Shown here one piece after another: positions 1-5,412 of a stretch of 5,810 nucleotides of DNA (the stretch's first letter is position 1; the number at the start of each line of letters is the position of its first letter). The notes beneath the pieces are model-generated. The model searched no databases. It was not told the DNA's origin and saw only the letters and a program-made list of their open reading frames with translations. The translations under genes were made by a program, and so were the position numbers. Origin of the DNA: Bacteroidales bacterium UBA6397 (GTDB lineage: Bacteria > Bacteroidota > Bacteroidia > Bacteroidales > UBA932); the NCBI GenBank assembly GCA_002439875.1, contig DJQB01000024.1, forward strand, positions 1-5,810. Reading direction: 5' to 3'.

Positions 1-1240
1 TTCCGGAATCGTTTGTGAGAATAAAAACGAACAAGATAATCTGAGGTTTATCTATCTTCAGATATCAGACTCTAAAAATCAAAATCCGGAACTACTTGAG
101 GTCAAGGGCGTTCCGGAACTCAAGGCTGGCTACGCCTACACCTTCAATCTCTACGTCGGCAAGAATACTGTCAAGGTCGGCAGTGTCAGCGTGAACGAAT
201 GGACGAAAGCTATCGACCTGCCTGAAGGTGAGACTGACGCTGTTGACACCTGGGACGGCCAGACCACCACTGCCTTCTCCACAAAGGATGCCGACGGCAA
301 CGAACTTGGGAATTCCGAGACCAGCCCGATCCTTATCAACAACTGCGCCCAGCTCGCCTACCTCTCCGAGCAGGTGGATAAGGGTGAAAAATACGAAAAC
401 ACGTACTTCAAACTCACTGATGACCTCAACCTTGCCGGTAAAAAATGGACTCCGATTGGAGCAGGAAACAGTAAACCGTTCAAAGGGAATTTTGACGGAA
501 ACAATCACGAAATTTTCGGCTTGAAGGTGGAAACAGATGATTGGTATGCCGGACTCTTTGGTTATATTTATTCTGGAAGTATCAAAAACATAAAGATTTG
601 TTCCGGGTCGGTAAAGACAAGCGGTAGTTATGCAGGGGGGATCGTGGGTGACCTTGATAACTCTACGATGGAGAACTGCACCGCAAGCGTCAATGTGAGC
701 GGTAGTGGTAATGTCGGAGGACTGGCCGGCAACATTTCGGGCAGCACCGTTTCCAATTGTCATTTCCTTTCGGGCGAAATTGTCGGTTATGTTTATGTCG
801 GAGGAATTGTCGGTCACGTGCAAAGTTCTAATAAAAGCACTGTCAAAGATTGTTCCGCTAATGCTTCAGTGAAAGGATCTGAATGTGTCGGAGGCCTTTG
901 CGGTTGGTTTGGTAATGGAGATCACGAATTCTCTAATTGCACCATGAAAGGGAGCGTTACCGTCACTAAGAACACCTGCGGAGGTCTTGTAGGCTCTTTA
1001 TATGGTAGCAAAGGAACGTTCAAAGATTGTAAGTTTGAAGGCTCGATTAAGAAGGATGGTGATAATGTTTCCGATACAGGAATTGCCATTGGAGCAGACA
1101 AAAGCAATGTGACTTTCGAAAACTGCGTGTGCACGATAGACGAGCAGACCAAAACGAGCCTCGGCGGAGAAAAGGTCGGTAAAGTCAGATCAGACAATTA
1201 CGAGTACTCCGACACCGACATCAAAGTAATAGTTAAATAA
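1..1240 (+). CDS. Fimbrillin-family protein with C-terminal GLUG repeats (5' end outside window)
   Basis: The reading frame is open from base 2 to the TAA at 1238-1240, giving 412 visible residues, so the gene starts upstream. A GTG at 191 could be read as a start but lies inside conserved sequence and is not one. Visible residues 1-67 are the end of a fimbrillin (Mfa-like) domain, with the signature Y46-TFNLYVGK-54 followed by W67. A linker with WDG (about 84-86) leads to a conserved cap (AQLAYLSEQV, YFKLTDDLNL, WTPIG). The first GLUG unit, FKGNFDGNNHEIFGLKV, starts near residue 160. At least five GGxxG turns follow, about 27-30 residues apart (near 212, 239, 267, 297 and 327), most with a downstream NC or DC. 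GLUG repeats are expected to form a beta-helix. By family this is a surface or pilus component; tip or adhesin function is inferred. The signal peptide is not visible. The tail resembles that of the next gene, so the two are tandem paralogues. Confidence 0.88.
   Translation, partial: SGIVCENKNEQDNLRFIYLQISDSKNQNPELLEVKGVPELKAGYAYTFNLYVGKNTVKVGSVSVNEWTKAIDLPEGETDAVDTWDGQTTTAFSTKDADGNELGNSETSPILINNCAQLAYLSEQVDKGEKYENTYFKLTDDLNLAGKKWTPIGAGNSKPFKGNFDGNNHEIFGLKVETDDWYAGLFGYIYSGSIKNIKICSGSVKTSGSYAGGIVGDLDNSTMENCTASVNVSGSGNVGGLAGNISGSTVSNCHFLSGEIVGYVYVGGIVGHVQSSNKSTVKDCSANASVKGSECVGGLCGWFGNGDHEFSNCTMKGSVTVTKNTCGGLVGSLYGSKGTFKDCKFEGSIKKDGDNVSDTGIAIGADKSNVTFENCVCTIDEQTKTSLGGEKVGKVRSDNYEYSDTDIKVIVK
479..1126 (+). 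repeat. GLUG-repeat coding array of the first gene
   Basis: This stretch encodes degenerate units of about 27-30 residues: a GG(L/I)xG turn, a short strand, NC or DC, then a second strand. DNA repeats are short and diverged. The 9-mer tgtcggagg recurs at 712-720, 796-804 and 886-894, and once in the next gene at 3019-3027. The periodicity reflects the protein fold and is not a recent tandem duplication. Confidence 0.75.
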
Positions 1241-1243
1241 ACG

Positions 1244-3391
1244 ATGATACACAAAACTAACATATTTGCGGCGCCGATCATCTGCGGCGCAGCCCTTGCA
1301 CTTGCCCTGGCGGCAGGGTGCGACAAGATGGCGACCACTGAGTCGCCGACCGGTTTCCCAGAGGACGGGGTGGTGCGCATAGCGGCCAATGCCGGCGACC
1401 CGCTGACCCGCGCGGACGGGACAAGCAGCAGCGAATATTCCGGCACGACCCTCGGCCTGTTCATTGACTACGGCACAAATGACAAGTATAACGGCTCCAA
1501 TGTCAAGTGGACCAAGGCTGAAAATGCATGGACTCCGGAGAAACAGATGCTTTGGAAAGACGACGAGACCGGAGCCAATATCTATGCCTATGCTCCTTAT
1601 GTAGACGGCTCTGCGGCAGATGCGGTGAATTTTGAGATTCCATCAGATCAGACTGCCGGCACTCTGACAGCAGACCTGGTCAGTTGGGCTTATCTCAATT
1701 TCGTTCCGGATGCCAGCAAGAACGATTTCTTCTCCAATGACGGAAAGATTCTGATCTCTTTCGGCCACCGTCTTGTGAAACTCACTTTCAACTTCGAGAA
1801 AGGCAACCAGTTCGCTTCTGATGTGACCGTCAGCGAGGCTGTGCTTCTCGGCACTTCATCCAAGGTTGTCCTCAATGCCACTGCAGGCACTGTCGCTGCC
1901 GCCTCCGATGCGGCTGGCCTGGACATAAAGCTCCATAAGGTTGAAGATGCCCAAAACCCAACCGCCCTCAAGTACGAGGCCGTGTTCTTCCCTGGCGAAG
2001 GGCAGAAGGCCGGAGCCAAGATGCTGAAAGTCACGATGTCGGAGGGCACTGTCCTCAACTACGTCGTGCCTTCAGGCGGGCTTGTGAAGGGAGGCCTCAA
2101 GGCGGGTTCCGCCTACGAGATGAAGATGCGTCTCGGCAAGGACAAGATCGAACTCGCCAAGGACGGCATCACTGTCGGCAAGTGGAGTGATTCTGGCAAT
2201 CTTCCTGGCGGCGGTGAAGCTGAGGTCGATCCGAATGCTGATGTGTGGGACGGGAAGACCGTCACGGCTTTCAGTACCGGTGATTCGACAAATCCCCTTG
2301 GAGATTCGGAATCTGCTCCTATACTTATTGAAAGCGCCGCCCAGCTCGCCTATCTGGCGCAGCAGGTGAAAGCTGGCGAAAGCTACTCCGGCAAGTATTT
2401 CAAACTCACAAAAGACCTCGCCCTCGCCGAAATGCCTTGGACTCCGATAGGGGGATATGAACAAACTGATGAATCAAATTGGGAAGAGAGACTGTTCGAA
2501 GGAAATTTTGATGGGGGCAATCATACGATTTATGGGCTGAAAGTTGTCGCTGAAAAGAAAGGAAATGATAACTTACAGCCTTTAGGACTTTTTGGTCTTG
2601 TTAATAGGTCTTCTTATAGTAGCACTAAGGTTAAGACCTATATCAAGAATTTGAGAATCTCCGGTGCAAATGTCCTGAACGAAAATCAAAAATCAGGAAT
2701 TCTATGTGGGGTTGCGTATTTTGTTGATATTTCCGGAGTTGAGGTCAGCGGTGTTGTAACAGCGAGGGGTGTTTGCGGTGGCCTTGTCGGTGCCATTGCG
2801 AACTCAACAATCAGCAATTGCAAGGCGAAAGTCAAAGTGACGAGTACAGGCAGCGCTGGTGGGATTTGTGCCGAGTCGGCAGACTTGGAACTCTCAAAAT
2901 GTTCAGTCTCTTCCAGCGAAATTGTCGGGACATATCAGACCGCTGGTCTTTTGGGGATGATTTATAATAAATTAGATGTGACGGATTGCACAGTAGATGC
3001 TTCAGTTAAAGGCTATAGTGTCGGAGGCTTGTTCGGGGTTTTCGGTGTTGATAAACAAGGTTATGCACGCTCTGCCAAGAACTGCACTATGACAGGAGCC
3101 GTCACTGTCGCGAAGGGCAATGGTGATGAATATGGTGGAGGTATTGCAGGATGGTTATACGGCTCCTGCTCATTTGAGAATTGCGGTTTCAACGGGACTA
3201 TCGTGAAAGAAGAGGGTGTGGATGCCAATAAAGAAAGAGTAGGTGCTGCGATAGGAAAAGACGATGTTGGAACTTGCACTTTCACTAACTGCTGGTACAA
3301 TGTCGACAAGATTTCAGACCTTAATAAAATCGGGGGGGGCAAAGACAATGCAGATTATAGTGGAATCGAAGAAAAACACTTAGGAAAATGA
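1244..3391 (+). CDS. Fimbrillin-family lipoprotein with C-terminal GLUG repeats
   Basis: A complete 715-aa protein. The signal peptide is hydrophobic and ends in LAAGC, with lipid cysteine C26, followed by DK. The start at 1244 is set by that signal peptide and lies 3 nt after the previous stop; no Shine-Dalgarno sequence is evident. Residues about 41-316 form a fimbrillin (Mfa-like) domain: VVRIAANAGDPLTRADG (possible trypsin-like cleavage after R56), WTPEKQMLW...IYAYAP (about 96-118), a core strand ISFGHRLVKLTF (about 171-182), and the closing signature Y291-EMKMRLGK-299 plus W314. After a Gly/Pro linker come WDG (335-337), the cap (AQLAYLAQQV, WTPIG) and GLUG units from F418 (FEGNFDGGNHTIYGLKV) to about C683. 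Predicted role: surface-exposed, possibly the tip or adhesive subunit of a FimA-type pilus; the domains are clear but the role is inferred. GC content falls sharply inside the gene at the GLUG part, and an 8-G tract lies 52 nt before the gene end. Confidence 0.92.
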   Translation: MIHKTNIFAAPIICGAALALALAAGCDKMATTESPTGFPEDGVVRIAANAGDPLTRADGTSSSEYSGTTLGLFIDYGTNDKYNGSNVKWTKAENAWTPEKQMLWKDDETGANIYAYAPYVDGSAADAVNFEIPSDQTAGTLTADLVSWAYLNFVPDASKNDFFSNDGKILISFGHRLVKLTFNFEKGNQFASDVTVSEAVLLGTSSKVVLNATAGTVAAASDAAGLDIKLHKVEDAQNPTALKYEAVFFPGEGQKAGAKMLKVTMSEGTVLNYVVPSGGLVKGGLKAGSAYEMKMRLGKDKIELAKDGITVGKWSDSGNLPGGGEAEVDPNADVWDGKTVTAFSTGDSTNPLGDSESAPILIESAAQLAYLAQQVKAGESYSGKYFKLTKDLALAEMPWTPIGGYEQTDESNWEERLFEGNFDGGNHTIYGLKVVAEKKGNDNLQPLGLFGLVNRSSYSSTKVKTYIKNLRISGANVLNENQKSGILCGVAYFVDISGVEVSGVVTARGVCGGLVGAIANSTISNCKAKVKVTSTGSAGGICAESADLELSKCSVSSSEIVGTYQTAGLLGMIYNKLDVTDCTVDASVKGYSVGGLFGVFGVDKQGYARSAKNCTMTGAVTVAKGNGDEYGGGIAGWLYGSCSFENCGFNGTIVKEEGVDANKERVGAAIGKDDVGTCTFTNCWYNVDKISDLNKIGGGKDNADYSGIEEKHLGK
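2495..3292 (+). repeat. GLUG-repeat coding array of the second gene
   Basis: Encodes residues 418-683: the opening unit (GNFDGGNHTIYGL), then turns at LGLFG (447-451), SGILCG (484-489), CGGLVG (511-516), AGGICA (538-543), AGLLG (567-571), VGGLFG (593-598), GGGIAG (631-636) and VGAAIG (666-671). Cysteines recur at 526, 553, 582, 614, 647 and 683. It aligns with the array of the upstream gene; for example both carry atgcttcagt (861-870 and 2997-3006) at equivalent places. Confidence 0.75.
3332..3339 (+). repeat. 8-G homopolymer near the 3' end of the GLUG lipoprotein gene
   Basis: The codons for I696-G-G-G-K700 contain eight consecutive G. In the present length the frame stays open to the TGA at 3389-3391, which overlaps the next ATG. 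One G fewer moves the stop to TAG at 3381-3383. One G more stops at the TAG around 3358-3360. Only the last residues of the protein would change, but the termination point relative to the next gene's start would shift. Confidence 0.9.
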
Positions 3392-4374
3392 CACATAAAG
3401 CAAGCATAATTCCGGCCTCTGTCGTACTCCTGCTCACCCTCATGGGGGGGGTAGGATGCAGCAAGCAGCAGGCCGTGCAGAGCCCTGCGGAGGGCAATTT
3501 TCCGGCGGATCACGTTATCCGTGTCGCTCCGGAGGTGGCCACCACCAAGGGCAGCTACACCTCGGATAACCTCACGAAATTCGACCTCCTCGTGGAAGAC
3601 AGCAACAACCCTAAGTACACCTACTCCAACACCGTTTTCAAAAAGAGTGAGAGCGGCTGGACATCGGATAATCTGCTTCTCTGGAGCAAGTCCGAGGCGG
3701 AGGTGCTTGTCTATGCCATCGCCCCGTCAGTAGGTACTGTGGGTTCGGCTTCTGTCAGCGCTATTAACGGTGACGGCGCCAGCCTTGAGGTGCAGGCCGA
3801 GCAGGCCAAGGATGACTGCAGTTCAGATTATCTGGGCTGGGCCTCCGGGCGGAAATCTGTCAACGAGCTGCTTGACACGGATGGCAAGCTATCGTTTGCG
3901 TTCACGCACCTGTTGACCCGGTTCACGGTCACGTTCAAGCTCGGTACAGAGTTCAACGTTTCCGGAGTTCCGGCTCAGGATATCATCAGCGATGTGGTTG
4001 TTTCCGGTACTGCACGCGATTTCAAGCTCAAGGGTGCCACCGGCTACACTTCATTCACTGTCACGCCTGGCACTGCGGCTTCCGATATCAAGCCTTATGG
4101 CGTGGGCTGGACTGCGGCTGAGAATGCCCAGGGCAACTGCTCTTCTGTCTATGAGTGCATCCTCGTGCCTCAGACTGTGGCTGCCGGTGGGCTCAAGATC
4201 AGCTTCAAGGTTGCCGGGAAGAACTACGAGTGGGTATCGGCAGCGGGTTATACGTTGAATGGCAACACCGCCTACACCCTCACCCTCAAGGTGGGCAAGG
4301 ACGTGGTGATCGCCGGGGGCTTCACGGCCACTGCGTGGACTGAGACGCCGGGAGGTTCGTTGTACACTGAATAA
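3388..4374 (+). CDS. Fimbrillin-family lipoprotein, no GLUG tail
   Basis: A complete 328-aa protein whose ATG overlaps the previous TGA (ATGA), which suggests translational coupling; only a weak AGGA lies just upstream. The signal peptide is hydrophobic (VVLLLTLMGG) with lipid cysteine C24 in GGVGC, a somewhat atypical lipobox. Fimbrillin-domain landmarks are IRVAPEVATTKGSY (possible cleavage after K54, Lys in place of the usual Arg), GWTSDNLLLW...VLVYAIAP, SDYLGWASG, LSFAFTHLLTRFTVTF, and the closing signature Y296-TLTLKVGK-304 with W317, eleven residues before the C-terminus. It is therefore a single-module fimbrillin, a plausible structural or anchor subunit of the same fibre as its neighbours; which one cannot be told from sequence. 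The signal-peptide codons contain an 8-G run, so the gene is a candidate for on/off switching by slippage; the sequence here is in the intact (on) state. Confidence 0.92.
   Translation: MTHKASIIPASVVLLLTLMGGVGCSKQQAVQSPAEGNFPADHVIRVAPEVATTKGSYTSDNLTKFDLLVEDSNNPKYTYSNTVFKKSESGWTSDNLLLWSKSEAEVLVYAIAPSVGTVGSASVSAINGDGASLEVQAEQAKDDCSSDYLGWASGRKSVNELLDTDGKLSFAFTHLLTRFTVTFKLGTEFNVSGVPAQDIISDVVVSGTARDFKLKGATGYTSFTVTPGTAASDIKPYGVGWTAAENAQGNCSSVYECILVPQTVAAGGLKISFKVAGKNYEWVSAAGYTLNGNTAYTLTLKVGKDVVIAGGFTATAWTETPGGSLYTE
3444..3451 (+). repeat. 8-G homopolymer inside signal-peptide codons (candidate contingency tract)
   Basis: The codons ATG GGG GGG GTA (M19-V22) form eight consecutive G immediately before the lipobox cysteine. 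Deleting one G gives ATG GGG GGG TAG, a stop right after residue 21. Adding one G reads through a wrong frame to TAA at 3567-3569, giving a product of about 60 residues without lipobox or fimbrillin domain. Either slip would silence the gene. Confidence 0.9.
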
Positions 4375-4380
4375 AGGAGG
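4373..4380 (+). promoter_or_regulatory. Strong Shine-Dalgarno sequence for the fourth gene
   Basis: AAAGGAGG, overlapping the preceding TAA, lies 6 nt before the ATG at 4387. It is a near-perfect anti-16S match, and the starts of the two preceding genes have no comparable site. Most Bacteroidia genes lack strong Shine-Dalgarno sequences, so this one is notable and fixes the start. Confidence 0.75.
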
Positions 4381-4386
4381 AAAGAC

Positions 4387-5280
4387 ATGAAAATCAACAT
4401 AACATCCATACTCGCGCCTCTCGCGGCAGCCGCCATTCTCGCTGGCTGCGACAAGACCGCCCCGGAATATTCCTGGGCCACTGATCCCGATGCGGTGGTC
4501 GTCAATGCTTCGGTGAGTCCTCTCACCAGAAGCAACCCGCTTGGGGATGAGGATGCACAGAAAAAGTTCAACATCGGAGACAGGATTGAAATATGGCAGT
4601 CAAGTACCAATGAGAGATTTGCCTATGTGCTTGGGGAAAACGGTTGGAGTCCCGCCGACAACGGGAAATACATGGTCTGGCCGAAAAAGGGGGACGTATT
4701 CGATGCGGAATATCAGAAGAGTGCTTCGAGCAAGTTTGTTTCCGATCAGCATACTCTGGATGGGCTGGCTTCCGCCGATTATATGAAGAGCGGCAATTCA
4801 TCGTTCGACAAGCCTGGCGACAATCAACTGAATCTGCAGCTGAAGCGTCAATTCTCTCTTGTGACTGTGAAGATTGTCGGATATAATGATCAGTACAATA
4901 AAGAGAAAGACAAGATTTCTGATTTGAAAATTCATCTTACCGGGAGATTTTCGGACCCTGCTGAAGCTGTCAGTCCTTATGTCCTTGATGATCAGGGAAA
5001 AGAGCCGGATTCCGCGGCGGAAGGCACGATCGGTTGGACTTATTCGGCCATCGGCACCTCTCCAAAGGATAATGCGGACGGATCCGTGTTCATCGAGTTC
5101 ATGATTGCCGGCAGGAAGGAGACTGTAACCGGGATCCCGACTCTCGAGGCCGGGAAGAAATACACCTTCAAGCTAAATGTAGGAAAGAGAGCGCTCGATT
5201 CAGGCGACATAACCGTCTCCGACTGGGGCAGCACTGTTGACCTCAATGAAGATGTCGGTGAACAGGATGTCGACGCCTGA
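4387..5280 (+). CDS. Fimbrillin-family lipoprotein, last gene of the series
   Basis: A complete 297-aa protein. The signal peptide ends in a canonical ILAGC lipobox with lipid cysteine C21, followed by DK. The start is set by the signal peptide and the strong Shine-Dalgarno sequence. The mature N-terminus carries AVVVNASVSPLTRSN, with a possible trypsin-like cleavage after R48. Fimbrillin landmarks follow: FNIGDRIEIW (about 60-69), GWSPADNGKYMVWP, SADYMKSG, LKRQFSLVTVKIVG (the His common at this strand is absent), and the closing signature Y259-TFKLNVGK-267 with W280. A 17-residue acidic tail (DLNEDVGEQDVDA) follows, with no GLUG module. It lies 12 nt after the previous gene on the same strand, so it is co-transcribed with it. 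It is probably a pilus subunit or a related surface lipoprotein. The strong ribosome site would allow it to be made in greater amount than its neighbours, as a major subunit would need, but that is inference. Confidence 0.9.
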   Translation: MKINITSILAPLAAAAILAGCDKTAPEYSWATDPDAVVVNASVSPLTRSNPLGDEDAQKKFNIGDRIEIWQSSTNERFAYVLGENGWSPADNGKYMVWPKKGDVFDAEYQKSASSKFVSDQHTLDGLASADYMKSGNSSFDKPGDNQLNLQLKRQFSLVTVKIVGYNDQYNKEKDKISDLKIHLTGRFSDPAEAVSPYVLDDQGKEPDSAAEGTIGWTYSAIGTSPKDNADGSVFIEFMIAGRKETVTGIPTLEAGKKYTFKLNVGKRALDSGDITVSDWGSTVDLNEDVGEQDVDA

Positions 5281-5300
5281 AAATTCGAATGGTGTCCGCC

Positions 5301-5330
5301 CGCTGAGGTCGCTGAGCTTGCCGAAGCGAG
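5301..5330. repeat. REP-like GC-rich palindromic element
   Basis: Twenty bases after the operon's last stop. A 7-nt direct repeat CGCTGAG (5301-5307, 5310-5316) runs into a hairpin TCGCT (5309-5313) / AGCGA (5325-5329) around GAGCTTGCCGA; an alternative inner stem is GCTT-gccg-AAGC (5316-5327). The core resembles the GCTGAGCTTG(T/C)CGAAGC type of dispersed intergenic repeat that I recall from several bacterial groups. No T-run follows, so a rho-independent terminator is not supported. Confidence 0.5.
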
Positions 5331-5355
5331 TTGTTCAAAATGAAATTATTTCTAT

Positions 5356-5373
5356 GTATACCTTAAAATAATT
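5356..5373 (+). repeat. Direct repeat copy 1 upstream of the ATPase
   Basis: GTATACCTTAAAATAATT. It matches copy 2 at 17 of 18 positions (C against T at position 7) and begins exactly 33 bp before it, about three helical turns, so both copies would face the same side of the DNA. Confidence 0.85.
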
Positions 5374-5388
5374 TAGTGTTTTTGCAAA

Positions 5389-5406
5389 GTATACTTTAAA
5401 ATAATT
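5389..5406 (+). repeat. Direct repeat copy 2 upstream of the ATPase
   Basis: GTATACTTTAAAATAATT, ending 6 nt before the ATPase ATG. Its 5' part lies within the perfect palindrome AAAGTATACTTT (5386-5397). Confidence 0.85.
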
Positions 5407-5412
5407 CATCGC

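Larger units (their letters stand above)
5341..5412 (+). promoter_or_regulatory. Probable promoter/operator region of the AAA ATPase gene
   Basis: An AT-rich block between the REP-like element and the ATPase start. It contains two 18-bp direct repeats, a 12-bp palindrome AAAGTATACTTT (5386-5397), a preceding 8-bp palindrome TTTGCAAA (5381-5388), and a 9-bp inverted repeat AAATTATTT (5343-5351) / AAATAATTT (5366-5374). A convincing Bacteroides-type pair (-33 TTTG with -7 TAnnTTTG) is not found; TTTC at 5349-5352 with TAGTGTTT at 5374-5381 is only a weak candidate. The symmetry and position suggest binding by a dimeric regulator, possibly with autoregulation. Confidence 0.45.

Noticed and set aside
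635..640. 6-G run in the first gene as a third contingency tract
   Set aside because: Six G is short for slippage and several 5-G runs exist elsewhere in the window; only the two 8-G runs stand out.
92..823. Long open frame of 243 codons on the minus strand
   Set aside because: It lies wholly antisense to a clear fimbrillin-GLUG gene, has no signal peptide or recognisable motif, and its length is explained by the codon bias of the + strand gene.
600..1130. Periodic short repeats as a CRISPR array or recent DNA tandem repeat
   Set aside because: Units of about 84-90 bp are diverged at DNA level and in frame, and reflect the GLUG protein repeat.
191..1240. GTG at 191 as the start of the first gene
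   Set aside because: The frame is open to the window edge, and the codons before it encode the conserved end of a fimbrillin domain (YTFNLYVGK), so the true start is upstream.
2072..2464. 130-codon open frame on the minus strand
   Set aside because: Antisense to the fimbrillin domain end and GLUG cap of the 715-aa protein; it mirrors the frame of the 92-823 shadow, as expected from homologous sense genes.
5281..5345. Rho-independent terminator after the last fimbrillin gene
   Set aside because: The hairpin near 5309-5329 has only a 5-bp stem and is followed by GTTGTTCAAAATG with no T-run.
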